From: Glaciozyma antarctica PI12
Taxonomy: Eukaryota; Basidiomycota; Microbotryomycetes; Kriegeriales; Camptobasidiaceae
Assembly: GCA_002917775.1 (NCBI GenBank)
Contig: KZ627153.1
Span: 186,001 to 250,000, forward strand
Direction: 5' to 3'
Length of the DNA stretch: 64,000 nt
Part shown: piece by piece, positions 21,713 to 34,285 of the stretch
Numbering within the stretch: the stretch's first letter is position 1
How the letters are laid out: each line of letters begins with the position of its first letter
Position numbers and translations under genes: made by a program
The notes under the pieces: generated by a model
Databases searched by the model: none
Seen by the model: the letters and a program-made list of their open reading frames with translations, nothing else
What the model was told of the DNA's origin: nothing

Positions 21713-23811
21713 CTACAACGCATCACCAAAAACTAGCGCCTCGTCCCCCTTCGCAACTCGGCAGCGAATCCCAAACTCCTCGCATGCCTCCTCGATCCGT
21801 CCCTTGTGCCTCTCCTTCCACGCTCCCTCGTTCTCCTCCTCCGCCCAAACCAGATCCAGCGTCTCCAGCACCGGAATCAACTCGGGCGCGTCGAGGAGCG
21901 TCAACACCCTCGAAGTCGAGAATGAGACGATCGCCCTCCCTCGCAGGAGGCGCAACTTCGTCGGAAGGTGGAGGAGGATCTTCGACGACGCGATAGGGGT
22001 GGGAAATAGGCCGGCCTGCTCTGCGAATTCGAGCACCTCGAGTTGTGGCAGTACCGCCAGGCACTCGTCGAGCAGCCCTCGGCAATCGGCATCTCCCTCC
22101 TTCGTCGGCGCCTTGATCGCGAAATGCCTCAACGTCCCTCCGACGTCCGCAACAGCGATGGGGAGAGCGTCGCGGGGAATATCGTCGTCCGTGCTTCCGA
22201 TAGAGCTGAGGCCAATACGGAGGGATTCGAGAGGCCCGCAGAAGCGGAGGAGGACGGCGAGGGTGTCGGCGTGCTTGACTTGGGCGGTTTCGAGGGTGCG
22301 GAGGTGCGGGCAGAGGATCCGGTTAAGCGAGTGGAGGATCTTCTGGCCTTCGCATTCGCGGTCCGTGACGACTCCGCCGAAGCGGAGGGAGGTGAGCGAG
22401 GGCTGGGTTTGGAGTAGGGAGAAGACGGCGCTGACCTCCCACCGGCCGCGGGCGGAACTGAAGTGGGAGAGTTTGGCGGAGCAGCTGGAGTTCAGGGGAT
22501 AGTCGGTTGTGAGCTCGTTGCTGTGCAGAAACGTGTTTGCGTCAGACTAGGCCGGTTGTTGACAAAAAGAGCGGAACTCACACGTCCCAGTGGCCGCTCG
22601 TCAAATCCTCCTCGAAGCTTGCAAGCCTCGTGCAGCGAGAAAGAATGGATTGGATGACGTGAATGATGTCGTGGACGGGTACGTAGGTATGCTTGTCGAA
22701 GGCGCTGACAGAGCTGGAGAGAGGAGGGGTTGATTAGCTTCGCAAGCGCGGAAAGGCTCGACACTCACAGATCACGAATGAGCGGACCGATCAACGCATT
22801 CCTCTCCAACGTCACAGCCAGCTTCTCGGCTATACCGAGGTCGGAGAGGACGATTCGACCGTAGAGAAACGTCCTCGCGACGGCCTTGTACTTCCTCGAA
22901 ACCCGCAGCAGCTTCGCCAGCGCCCTCGTTCCTTCGACCCCGTCCCTCGACAGCGCTAACGCAATCCCACGAATAACCTTCTCCTGATCCAGCACCAGCA
23001 TGCGCACTTCTGGCTCTGAAGCCGGAGCAAACGCGCGCGCGAGATCCTGCTGCGTCGTTCCCGCTCTGGCTCCCGTCGAGCTTCCCCTCATCTCCCCCGT
23101 CGAGCTCTCCAAATCACTCGGTGGTTGTCTGCGAGGTACACCATCGAAGTGAATACTTGTCCGCTGGGAAGGCGGGTCGGAGAGGAGGGTCGGCTCGCGA
23201 ATGGCGAGGGCTGGGACGGGTCGACGGTGAGAGGAGAAGTCGGAGTCGGGTTCCGAGATGCTGGAGATTGAAATCGGGGCCTCAGGAATGGGATGGGTAG
23301 GGATGGGAGCGAGGATTGGGAGAGGTGATCCGTGGCGAGCTGGGGAGGGAGAGCGGGAGGGAGGGCGGGAAGTGGGGAGAGGGTCGCACTCGGCTGGTCG
23401 AAGTTGGGGGGAAAGCCGACGCTCGTAGGAGGAGGGAGTTGGCTGGCGAGGTGATTGGGTGCGGTGAGGGGTGAGGGAGGGGAGAGAGACCACAGCGGTG
23501 TAGAGCCCTTCGTCCGTCGGAATCCTCAGCGGCGCTGCTGCCCTCCGAGGTTCCTCTCCTCTCACGCGCGCCGCCTCGATCAGCTGCAACGCTCCCGCAA
23601 GTCCCGCTGCTTCCTTCTCCAGCAACCCGAGCGCAAGGAGAGCGAACGCGTCTCCTCCCGCACGTTCCCGCTGGACTACTCCCGCCGCCAGCTCAAGAGT
23701 GCTGAGGAGCGCAGGAACTCGAGATTCGAGATTGGAGTGAGCCGCCGTTCGGGTGGGGGAAGCGCGACCGCCAGGTTGGGAGAAGCCGGCGGGATCAGGC
23801 GGATTGGGCAC
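21713..23811 (-). CDS. F-box/LRR-like protein
   Basis: Convergent with the coiled-coil gene (about 210 bp between stops). The first exon, from ATG 23811, is disordered and Ser/Pro/Arg-rich (SRPPSRSPSPARHGSPLPI). It ends in a helical module, ALAKLLRVSRKYKAVARTFL, YGRIVLSDLG, that resembles the second half of an F-box (L..V...W/F...A...LY..I.L). An intron at about 22767-22713 leads to DKHTYVPVHDIIHVIQSILS, and another near 22580-22520 to leucine-rich repeat-like strands: LTSLRFGGVV, LRTLETAQVKH, LESLRIGLSSI, LRHFAIKA, LEVLEFAEQAG and LETLDLVWAEEENE. It stops at 21713. Such proteins select substrates for SCF ubiquitin ligases, but the F-box itself is weak, so the role is inferred. Confidence 0.72.
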
Positions 23812-24341
23812 TGTCGAGAGCAGACGGTCAGCGACGGGCCTGTCAAGTCAGGGTCGTGTCCAGACCTACTTGTAGCTCCAGGTGAAGTGCTCTTGGAGCG
23901 AATGAAAGCAGAGAGAGAAGTCGAAAGGAGAGAGTGCTCGGTTTCCGCGGACCTTCTCTTTTTTCGATCTGGTGATTAGTCCTCCGTGCGCGTCCTCTTC
24001 CCCTTGGAGCGCAGGAAAATTTATCCCCCTAGTCAGATAACTTGATTGCGTGGCGGGCAGAATCAGCCACTGCTGAGGAGCGCCTTTGTTCTTGAGCTAA
24101 CTCCTGCGGAGCCAACCTCGCTGCCGAAGAGTTTCAGGCATTTCAACACCTTGAGGTGCCTGCACGGCTTCGAGCTGTGCTGGGTTGGTAGGAGCTGCAG
24201 TAACGACTCGTGGGAAGCCACAACGATAAAGTGAGATTCTCGAGGAGGAGAGCAGAGCAGACTTTGCGAAGTGAAAGGCAAGTTCTGGCCCAAAACCGCA
24301 ACGAGTTACATCAACAACCGATAAACCGATACCCCGCAACC
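23812..24341. other. Intergenic region, no gene supported
   Basis: About 530 bp between the F-box gene start and the hydrolase stop, both on the minus strand. Less GC-rich than the genes. Short frames on both strands show no domain. It should contain the F-box gene promoter. Confidence 0.45.
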
Positions 24342-25767
24342 TCAAGCACCCCCAACTCTCGAGCTCTCCGCGGAAAGACACGAGAGAACGAAATCTCTCG
24401 AGTCGATTCCGAGGCGGTTGAACTCATCATTCCTGGCCGTGAACATCTCCACATGTGCCTCAATGGTGGAGAGCGCGCGGATGTTGAGATTGGGAGTGAA
24501 GTGGAGGTTGAAAGGAGCTTCGGGGAGGGTGACGAAGGTGCGGGGGAGGGGATGATGCTTCGACGCCGGGAGTAGGTTGTAGAAGCTGCGATGAAAGACG
24601 GTGAGCGAGGAACCACAAGCGTAGAGAACGAGCTCACTTCAAGAACTTCAAACGCTTGTGCTGCGCTCCGGACAGCAGCTCGAGTCGAGCCTCGAGAGCT
24701 TTCGTGCGAGCGAGCTCGGTAACGAAAGCGAGGTGATCCCTAACTAACCCATTTCGATCCCTTCTCGTATGTCGGAGCCGTCCACCAGCCATTCCACCAG
24801 CAGGTCGAATTAAATGCTACGCTGGCGGAGGCAAATGCGAGTGCTGGGAGACACAAGTCTGTAGCGTCGGCGACGGTAACGGCGGACGAGTCGGAGGCGT
24901 TCCTAGATGCATCGTCCGACGGCCACATCCTCTCCAACACGCGCCAGATAACCTGGAAGATCCCAGCAGTGGTTTCAAGTTGAGGAATGCGTCCTAAACA
25001 AGTCGAAATGGTCAGTCCTGCGAAAAAAAGAGGCGATGGGACAGCTTCGCACCTTGGTGACGGCCTCGTCCAGTCCAAGGTAGGGCACATCGTAGCCCAC
25101 AACCCTCAGGAGGCAGCAACCCGATGGTGCGGAGGAAAGAATTCGGAGTGCCGCATTTGCGACAACGAGACCTCCCATTCTGCAGGATCACATCAGCTTC
25201 CTCCTCCCCCTTTTGATTTCCACGGGTTTAGTAGACGTACGAGTGTCCCATGAAGACCTGGCATATCGAATCGTTGCCGCCTCGATCCCCGAAGGAAGTT
25301 CGGTTGCGCCGGACGAGGTGTGTGGACTATTCCACCTGAAACGAACCGTCAGCTCCTCGCGACGCCTTGGAAGCACGCCGACACGCTCACGAAGTCTGTG
25401 ACCGCGACTGCAAAGTCACCGCTTGTCTCGTACGCGGGATAGACTGCGACCGAGTAAGAGAACCTCGGGGCAGCGTCCGAGAGGATACCTTGTAGATGGC
25501 TAGGGAACGCGGCGAACCTGCCCAACCCTCCTGGCGTCAGCGCCTTGCAGCGGTCTGAGGAAGGCAGAAAACGTACGTATCATTTGTACCTTTGAAGCCG
25601 TGCACAAAGAGCAGCTGTATCTCCCTCAATGAGGGAGAGGTAGCTGAGATGTGCTGGTGGTGAGGGAGGAGACGCGCAACCCCCGAGTAGAGGGAGACGA
25701 GGACGGCGAGGACGGCGAGGAGGCCGCCCAGCTGGAGGAAGGTGACGAAGCGCGCGAGGGTTGGCAT
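24342..25767 (-). CDS. Membrane-anchored alpha/beta serine hydrolase (DUF676/lipase-like)
   Basis: Start ATG 25767 (an in-frame ATG at 25875 is possible). An N-terminal helix, FLQLGGLLAVLAVLVSLYSG, is a likely membrane anchor. The oxyanion-side motif LLFVHGFKGTNDT (about 25610-25575) is followed, across introns, by YPAYETSGDFAVAVTDF and then the nucleophile elbow VFMGHSMGGLVVAN. There the Ser codon is completed across an intron (about 25240-25178). Next come VVGYDVPYLGLDEAV and a segment with a second hydrophobic patch (LPALAFASASVAFN). The C-terminal exons give LELLSGAQHKRLKFLK, FYNLLPASKHHPLPRTFVTL and HVEMFTARNDEFNRLG, ending at TGA 24342-24344. The pattern VHGF...GHSMGG places it among putative lipases/serine esterases acting on lipids or acylated proteins; the substrate is unknown. 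Confidence 0.82.
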
Positions 25768-26295
25768 GGAGCGCTTGGAGTGCTGGGGGAGGGTTGGTTC
25801 AGGGAGAGGAACGCGCCGACAGGGGTGCAGCCTGCCTAAGCTCGCGTGGGAGGGTCCCGTGTCGTGTTCCCTCAAAGGCTCGAAGGGAAGCCTCTCTCCT
25901 CAAGCTATCCTTCCTGCTGTGCTCAATGAGACTTTCAGCGGCGATTTACTACGAGCTCATGTTGTCGGTAGCTGCAGAAGATCGTGAAACGTGCGGTTGC
26001 AGCGAGACCGCATACCGGTCGCCGATGATTCTTCTCAGGGCAAGGGCTCCACCAGCGCGCAGTAATTACAGGGGTGAGGAGTGATGCTGATGTTGTGGCC
26101 AAAGGAACACTGAGGCGGTGTCGCGAGTGCGAAGGACTGTAGCCCAAGCTGAGAGGGGTTGGTGCGGCGAGAGACTGAATCCGATTGACTTCGGCAAGCG
26201 CATCGAGAGTAAAAGCGGCAGTATGATCAACTCTGGCAGTTGGTGCTGGGGACCCTCGAGCTAGAGGAGTGACAAGCGCGCTACTCGTGCCTGCG

Positions 26296-26888
26296 CTAGA
26301 CGCGCGCGGCGAGGATGCTTCCGAGGGGAGGCAACGAGGGCGTGTCGTCGAGAAAGCAGGCACGTTGAAGCGCGTACTGAACACGTACAGAGGTGTCCCG
26401 AGGGTTAAGGGAGGGCGAGCGGCGCTGGGAGGGGAGGAGACCGCGCAGGTACGAAGACGAAGCGCGAAGGGGAGTCGTCCCGTCCTGCCCGACCTGGCCG
26501 AAGCAGCGGGCGAGGACTTCGATCCTGGCTCCTTGAGCAGACACGCAGAACAGAAGCTTCGGCGTGTGAGCAGTACCAGGACACGAGCAGTCAGCTCCCT
26601 CGTCCACCGATCCACCTCCCGCTGAACGATCCTTCCACTCGACTCACCTCGCGAAGCGCCTTTGCGAGGCCAAGCTAGGTCCCCCATACAACCCCCCTGG
26701 CCCCACCACAGCAATCCCACCACAGCAACCTCCTGATCCACGTCCGAAAAGGAACGGCGCCACGTCGAAGTATCGACGAGTTTATTCGAGAGCAAACGCG
26801 GAGCTTCGCAGGGGCTGACGGACGTCGAAAGTGCTGTCGCAGCGATGCTATAGAGCGAAGCGACCTTGTCCCTCTTGACTTCCTCCAC
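26296..26888 (-). CDS. Weak hypothetical gene, two exons
   Basis: From ATG 26888 the frame encodes VASLYSIAATALSTSV and VDQEVAVVGLLWWGQGG. A donor GTGAGTCG near 26645, with GAGCTGACT as branch site and CCGAAG as acceptor near 26558, would join it to LLFCVSAQGARIEVLARCFG, then SSSYLRGLLPSQRRSP and VQYALQRACFLDDTPSLPPL, stopping at 26296. An unspliced minus frame also runs on to 25935. No family recognised. Given the strong codon bias of this genome, long chance frames are common, so this may not be a gene. Confidence 0.25.
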
Positions 26889-27069
26889 CTCCCGCGCAAC
26901 TCAACGCCTGAGCTCCGAGATAGGCTGCTGAGCAGCTTTCCAAGTCAGCTCGTTCGCGGGGCAGCGGTCTCTTCACCGACTACTGCAGCTGCTCCAGGCC
27001 AGGCTCGCCGCTGAAGCGAGGTCTACTGCTCCGAACTCGTTCCCAGCTCTCACGGCTGGTCCTCACTGC

Positions 27070-27857
27070 TCATCCCTGCGTCCAATACACATGGTCGAGT
27101 GCGTTCTGCTTCCAGCTTTCATCCCGAGCTGAGTGGAGGGAGAGGAGGGCGTCGGCGGCGCGGTGCGGTGCGGTTCGGCGGAAGGAGGCCTTGAGATGGG
27201 GAGCGTTCGAGCACTGCGTCAACACCCGTAGCTCGACCTTTCTGCTCGGAGGAAGAGCTTGAGCGCTGCATTCTTTGCTGGGACGGGCGCGACGAGGATT
27301 CGACGAGGATTCGGGGGATCTGGCGGGGTCGGGTCCTTGTTCAGGGCGGGCGTGGGCTGGCCTTTGTCGACCCAAGCTGAGGGGAAAACCCTCACAAGCT
27401 CGGGTGCCAGCGTCGCTTGAAAGTGCTTTGTTGGATCTGCTCGTTCGAGAGAACGCGAGCGAGCGGCGTTTGCAGCTCACAGCCTGTGGACCTCGCTGCC
27501 CGTGCGGAGGACTTGGCGACGTGACAGGGCGGCGCCTGCTGTATCGTGATCAAAGAAGGTTCTCACTAGACAGTATCCTGCCGTTCTATTTCTTCCCTGC
27601 GCGTCTTTCAGCGGAGGGCGGGCTCGAACTCTCCAAACCCTCGCTTCATCGCACTGGTCCTTCCTGCTTTCGTCTTCGAACGTTTGAGTCGGGGCACCTG
27701 AGGAAGAGATCGAGCCTACGCTGGCGAAGCTCCCGCCAACCTGCTCAGCGGCCTTAATTCTCGACTCGTTCTCTGCGCCTCGGAGAAGGCGAGACGAACA
27801 ACGATCGAGCAGTTGGATGAAATGGTTGATTGCGAAGAGGGTATTGGATAACGTCAT
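27070..27857 (-). CDS. Weak hypothetical gene in the gap downstream of RAD50
   Basis: A minus frame from ATG 27857 gives MTLSNTLFAINHFIQLLDRC and AAEQVGGSFASVGSISSSG, then reaches donor-like sites around 27560 and 27480. Further down, 27250-27070 is open in a frame ending SLHSARDESWKQNALDHVYW before a TGA. Joining these needs two introns that I cannot fix with confidence. The N-terminal helix is plausible for a short membrane or mitochondrial protein. No family recognised. Confidence 0.22.
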
Positions 27858-27945
27858 GCGGAGCGAAATACAAATGGGGAGGGTATCTGGGAGGGAGGGT
27901 GGCGATTAGTCCCAGCGAAAGCGAGGTCGCTCGAGAAGAGCTCAC

Positions 27946-30900
27946 CTAGCTGAGTCGCTGGCGACTGATGGTCGAGACCTGGCCTCCGTCTCCACGAGAG
28001 ATCCTCCAGTACCTGCGAGGAAGGCATCATCGAACAGGCGCGCGTAAATGAGCGAAACGACTAACTTGTCGAGAACGCCGGAGCCACCGAGAGTTTGGAG
28101 GAAGCTCTCGTCGTGCGTCTGCAAGAGCGAGTCAGCGGAGGTCGCAGCGACGAAGGCGGAGAGCGCACAATGACAATGAGCTGGAACTGCGATTCGAGAG
28201 AGCTTCGTCAGTCTGTGATCGCCGTCAAGCAAGTAGAGTGAACGCACGTTGGACTGTGCTCGGTGATCCTTGATCAGTCTAAGGACTGGTCAGTCGCAGG
28301 CCTTGAAACAGAACGTGAGGCACTCACTCGGACAGGGAAGCAGCAAGAGCCTCGATGTTCTCCTTGTCGAGGTTCGTCGTCGGCTCGTCCAGCGCGAGGA
28401 TGCCGCAGTTGGTTCCAAACGATTCGGCGAGAGCGAGACGAATGATGATGCACGCGAGGACCTTCTGTCCAGCACTGCAGCGACCGCGCATGTCCATCTC
28501 GGTCTTGTCCTTGATCATAACGACCTGTGAGATCTCGTGTGAGCGAGGAAGGATGCGCGTCGCGGAGGGAGCACGCACGCGGTAGTTGTACGAACGTCCC
28601 CCGACGCCTTTGCCCTCGGCGTCGGACTTGATCATGATCTTGTCGATGTCTGCACGCACGCACGATGAGGAGGAGACCCGAGAGGCTGCGAGAGGCTCGA
28701 CGAACCGACTCCTTGGTACGTCTTGACCCACAAGTCCGCGATGGTGTCGTTGATCTCCTTCATCTTGTGACCGTGGAACGACATGATCGCACTGTACACC
28801 GAAGAATTAGCCAGCCGTTCGTGTGCGCAGCAGCGAGAAGGATAAGCCCACCTGTCCAGCGCCTTTCCGTACTTCTCCAAATCCTCGTTGGCGACCTCGG
28901 CAGTCTGCGAAGCGGGCTCAGCAAAGCGTCGGGCGGAGGCGACGTCGAAGTGCGACTCACCTTGACCTTGATAAGCTCCGTCTTGTACTTGACCTCGATG
29001 TTGTCGTACTCGGTCACCATCTCCTCGCGCTTGCTATCGAGGTCGGCCTTCATCGTTTCAATCTCTCCTCCGAGCTTCGCTTGCTATTTATCAAGCGCGT
29101 AATCAGCACATCTCGCGAGACTAAACCGCGAACGAAGAACGCCGCACCTGCGCCTGCTTCTCAGTCTGCCTCCTCCTCCGATCGTTGTAGTCCTGGTCGA
29201 ACTTGCGGTACGCCTTCTTCGCGCCTTCCTCGTCGAGCGCGTCGATCTGAGTGTCGATGACCTCGATATCGCGACGAGCCTTGCGTAGACGAAGGTTGTC
29301 CTCAAAGTTGCGGAGGATCGAAGCCGATTCCGAGAGCTGCTTGTCGTGCCGAGCGATCTTGGTCTGGAAGTCGATGATGCGCGCCTTAGTGTCGGCGATG
29401 ACCTTCTCGTGCTGGGTGAGATCGCGCTCGCACTTGGCCAGCTCCGCCTCAGTCCCACGACTCGCGTAACTGAGGTCGACGAAGTCAGTCGCAGCAGCGA
29501 GGGGTAGGAAAGTTGAACGCACCTGTTGAGCTCGCGCAAGTTCAGCTCGAGCTGATCATAGCTCTTGTTGTAGCTTTGAAGCTGTCGACTAGAAGTAGCA
29601 TCGGCCTGCGTGAACTCGTGGCGCAACTGCGAGAGCTCGGCCTCGAGCTTGCGAAGCGGAGCAGCGCTATCGCGAATCTTGACCTCGAGTTCCTGCGACG
29701 ACGTCAGCGTCGAGCGAACGAGCAAAGTACAGGCTGATGAGGACGACGAACCTTGAGCTGCTTCTCTGACTGAACGATGCGCGCCGTCTGCTTCTCGAGC
29801 GTCAGCTCCTGCGAGCTCCTGCCTCTCCCTCAGCTCCTGCCGCTTGCTCTGCAGCTCCATCTCGTTCGAATGAATCGACTCGGACAGCGACTGAATCAAG
29901 CTATTCTGCTTCTGCTGCTCGGTCCGAATATTCTCAACGGCCGTCTTAATCGCTCGCCTGCGCCCCCCTCATCAGCGTTCGCCCCATCTTCCCGCCCATG
30001 AACGAACTCACATCTGGTCCCCAATCTCCGCCAACTGCGCTTGAATCTCATCGGACGTCGCCGTCGATCCAGAAGCCGAGAGCTCCGACTCGAGCCTAAC
30101 GATATCGCGCGCAATGTCTTCGCACTCTCGATGCATCCGCATAACGTCTCCAGCGATCTTGCGGAGCTCCTGGAGGTCCGACAGCTGGTTCTTGAGCTCC
30201 GTCGTACGCTTGCCCGCCTGCTCTCCCACCATCAGTCCAAGCGCGCGCAGAAGGGAGAAGAAAGAACGCACCTCCTCCGCCTTGGTCCTCGCTCCAGGAA
30301 GTTTGTCGCTGTACGACGTCGCAGCCTTCTTCGCAGCCGGGATGTCCTCGAGGACGAGCTTGTTGTAAGCGACTTCGACGGGGAGATGGCGCTTGAGGCT
30401 TGCGAGCTGAGCCTCCCACTGCTTGAGCTCCTCCGTCTCCTCCCTCAGCTTCGCCGGCGCGCGCTCCTGCTGACTCTTGCACTACCCGACCGTGCGTCAG
30501 TTCCTGCTCCTTCCTCACAGCATTGGGAGCCCACTCACGAACTTCTCGAATTCGACGAGCTCGGCTCCTGAAAGTCCTCGGTTGCAGCCTTCGCAGATGT
30601 GCTTCTTCCTTCCGTCGGCGAGGAGCTTGGCGTAGAACTGACCAAAGCCTTGAGCGTTGGCGACAGCACTGCGAGAGTCCCGTTGATTAACTCCCATGCG
30701 TCCGGTGTGAAGGACGACGAACTCACTCTCGACGATAAGCGACCTCCTCCTCAGCCTCCTTGATCGACTCATCGACCGTCGGCAGTTCCGATTCAAGCGC
30801 CTTGAGTCCCTCGACGATCTTCTTCTTCGAATCTACCCCGACCGCATCAGCCCCACCCGACTGCAACGACCGAACCCGACGCACCCGTCTCAGATTGAAG

Positions 30901-33441
30901 GACCTCCTTGAGCTTGTTCTTGGTGAAATTGACGCTCGTCTCGACGCTCTTCAAGACGCTCTGCCAACTCCTTCGAAGCCCGTTCAGCGACGTTGTGCTC
31001 GGCTTCGACTTGCCTATCCAAAGTGGTCAGCGCCGCTCGCTCGCAGCAGGCGAAGGACGTACCCAACAACAGCGTTGACCTGCGCTTCCATCGTCTCGCG
31101 CACCGGGTCGGCCTTGTTGAAACGACGGAAACTCGCCGCGTGTTTATCGAGCCTGTATCGCCTCAGCTCCCACCCGTCAACGATCCGCGAATTGGACTTA
31201 CAAACTCTGAATCGCCTCGTCCTTCCTCTTCGTCTCGGTCCTCTTCAACTGCAATTTCGCCCTAACATCCGCCTGGGTATTCAACCCCGTAAGCTCCGCA
31301 TGCAACCCAAACCTCCTCAACCTGCAAATCCCTCAACCTGCGACCCTCCACCGCCATCTGCTGCATGAAATTCGCCTTGCGCACACTCTCCTCGACCTCC
31401 TTCTTCCGCTCCTTCTCCTCCCGCAGATGACCTTCCTTGAGCGTGATATCGGCGATCGTGGTGGAGGAATTTTCGAGCTGGCGAGTGAGAGTGGCGATGC
31501 GGGCGTTGGTAGATTTCTGCGCGTCGGCGAGGTCAGCGATGAGCGAAGAGAGGAGGGAGGAGAGAACGAACGATGGAATCGACGAGAGAGCGCTTAGTCC
31601 TTTCGTCAGCCGCTTGGGCACTCCGAAGGCTCTGAATCGTCTTGAGGCGATCTTGCTCCGTCTCTCGCGCCTCAGCCTGCGTATCATCGTTGGCTCCATC
31701 CTCTCAATGCTGAAAAGGCGAACGTACCTTGCTCCCCTCGATCTTGCGCTGCTGAGAACTGATAGCGTCCTCGAGCTTGTCCTCGAACTCTCGCATCTCC
31801 GCCTCGTTGAGATCGTGATCGTACCCCGGGATCTGATGCCGTTCGCTAATCTCCTGAATGAGCTGCTTGCGGTACTCGGTCGTCTCCTGATGGCGCTACG
31901 CAATCCCATCCCTCGTTAGCTTCCGGCGAGAAAGTGAGGAGGGGAAGAACGTACCTGCTTCTCGGCCAAAAGTTTCCCGTGCGCCGTCTGTGCCGTAGAA
32001 CGCTTGCGCTCGAACGCTGATAATGCGTCCGTCTCGTCCCCGAGCTTCTGCGTAAAGACGAGTCGTTCGTCGCGGAGAGTCTGGAGGTCCGTCTTGTGGT
32101 TCGTGATCTTGTTCATGAGCTCCTGATCCGAGTCTGCGTGCGACCAGGTCAGCGCGAGAACAGGGAGAGGAAAGCGAGAACGTACCCTTGAGCTCGATGA
32201 GGTTCACACGCGTTTGGCCGAGGTTCTCTTCGATAATGTTGCGCTGCGTGCGGAGCGTGTCGACCTTGTTGATGATATCCTGGTGCTTGGTCGCCTGGTT
32301 GAAGAACTCCTTGTTGTCCTTGACGATCTTGGTAATCTCCTTGTCGAGGATGTCGTGGTCCGACTGCTTGACTTCAATCGTCGAAGCGAGCTTGTCGATC
32401 GTGCCTCGGAGCTGGGGAGGACGAGTAAGCTCAGGCGGGAGGGAGGGAGACGGGGAGACGAACCTTGGTAGCGCGGTCACGGTCGGTGAGAAGAGCAGCG
32501 AGCTTCTCCTTGTCGACTTTGATCTCGATAGCCTGCGCCTTGCGAAGCGACTTGATCTCGTCCAGCGCCTTTGTGTACCTACTCTCCCGCATCAGCTCCT
32601 TCCCTCTCTCCATCCAGCAAACCAAACGCACTTGGTCGACTCGAAAATGTCGTCAAACTTCTTCTTGAGCGGGGTCGGCTCCGAGAGAGGCCAATTCGAC
32701 TCTTCCTGATGGCAGAAGATGACGTTCTCGAGAATCGCCTTGGACACGCCAAACTGCATCGGCACCTCCTCGTCCAGCGCCGCGCACTTGGTCGATAGTG
32801 ATCCCCGAACCTGCGCGCCACAAGGTCAGCTTGGACGCGACGCGCGCGTGCGAGAGGGGGAACGTACCTTCTTCTCCTTCCCGTTATCGTCGACGTAGGC
32901 CAGGGTTCCCTCGAGCGTCTTCATCGTCAACCCCGAGGCGGTTCCCTTCTTCTTGGTGACTTGCAGACGGCGGTCGACGAGCATCTTCTGCTTCTGCGTG
33001 TTGAAGAAGCGTAGCTTGACTTGCGCTTTGACTTCGGACGTGCCTGCGATCTGCGTTCGCGCGTCCTTAGCTTCCACCTTCCTCCCACAACCTTTAAAGA
33101 CTCACCGAAGGGTCGTGTACAAACGCTCCTCCCTTGGTGTTGGGCGGGAGGTCTCCAGTCGTAGCGTACTTGAGGCACTCGATGATAGTCTAGCCCAGCT
33201 CGCATCAGCTCCCCCCTTCCTCCCTGCCCACACCCTGCGTACCGTCTTTCCGCTCCCGTTGTGCCCGACGATAACAGTGAGAGGCGTAAAGAACTGCATG
33301 ACGGAGAGCTCATTGTGGTCGAAGGAGCGGCTGTTGGGGAGAGGTGGGAGTCAGCTCCCAGTGGCGCGTCCTTTGCTGCCTCCACCCCCAGCAGAGAGGT
33401 GCTTACATTCCGCGGATTGCGAGCTTGTCGAGTGAGGACAT
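27946..33441 (-). CDS. RAD50: RAD50, ATPase of the MRN/MRX double-strand-break repair complex
   Basis: SMC-like ATPase that tethers and processes DNA ends with Mre11 and Nbs1/Xrs2. ATG 33441 gives [20 protein letters not shown]. The Walker A motif [15 protein letters not shown] (about 33285-33245) is interrupted after GKT by an intron and resumes [20 protein letters not shown]. Two long antiparallel coils follow in many small exons, with the zinc hook [16 protein letters not shown] (Cys-x-x-Cys, about 30605-30560) in the middle. The C-terminal lobe has the signature region [20 protein letters not shown] and the Walker B/D-loop [20 protein letters not shown] (about 28480-28350). Then come [12 protein letters not shown] and the family-typical end [20 protein letters not shown], stop TAG 27946-27948. 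All catalytic motifs are intact. Introns of about 50-70 nt are very numerous. The start is supported by the match to the conserved N-terminus. Confidence 0.95.
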
Positions 33442-34285
33442 CTGAGGAGCGAGAGGAGGATGAGTTGGGTGAAGCGACGCGAGGAGGTCGAGCCGCTCTC
33501 CCTCTCACCTTTGAAAGAGTCGAAGTCGTTGAAGAAGGACGACGAGCGTAGAAGGGCTGAGCTACTCCAAAGTGTTTCCTGACCTGCTGCTGCCCTCTTG
33601 TTGTTTGGCTCAGCAGCAACCTCGATCTGGCAGGCGCGAAGGCCTCCCTGAGCCAGCTGCTCATTCACAAAAGTTTCATACTCACATCGCGTGTGAAACT
33701 AACGCGCTTCGCGTCGCGTCTCTGTTTGACTTCACCCGTCGTTCTCCTCCTCAAAGAGTCCAGCTATTCTCGCAATAGCAAGAACGCTTCTTGAATCGTC
33801 TTCAACGCGCTATTCAGTGTGACGCCCTACCGAAACTCGGTCGCGAGCACCCGGACTCCGGTGAACGTCCGAGCGTTCGAGGGGAGCCGTCTCCAAGCTT
33901 TCTCTCAACTTGCTCTTCTCTTCTCTCATCGCCGTCAACGATTGAGAGGCTTTTGTTTCAACGATTACGCTGCTTGAAAGCGAGTTGGCAACCTCAAGCT
34001 GCGCACACGCGAAACGGGTGAGATTGTGGATGAGAATTGCGGGTGCGGAGGCTGCTCCTCACTCAGCGGCGAGCGCCTAACAGAGATAAGATCATAAGAC
34101 TAGCAAGCTACGGACGAGTTCTGTGCTCGTGCGAAAGCCGAGAGATTGGGTGAAGTCGCCCGCTGACCTCGCTGGCAGGTCTCGGCCGAGGTCCCAGGAG
34201 CTTCAAAGGGAGCAACGCTGTCTCTCCTCTCTTATCCTCTTCCAACCCGCCTGCAATCAAGCTATCCAACAAGCTCACAGCACGC
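33442..34285. promoter_or_regulatory. Divergent intergenic region between RAD50 and URC1
   Basis: About 840 bp separating two divergent start codons. The half next to URC1 (33690-34110) is clearly less GC-rich than the surroundings. It contains ACGCGTTT/AACGCGCT-like sequences near 33690-33810 that resemble MluI cell-cycle boxes (ACGCGN), which would suit RAD50, but this is a weak motif match. No gene supported. Confidence 0.4.

Noticed and set aside
25935-26888. 317-codon unspliced minus frame
   Set aside because: Its second half is Ser/Pro/Arg noise. The spliced alternative stopping at 26296 looks better, and even that is weak.
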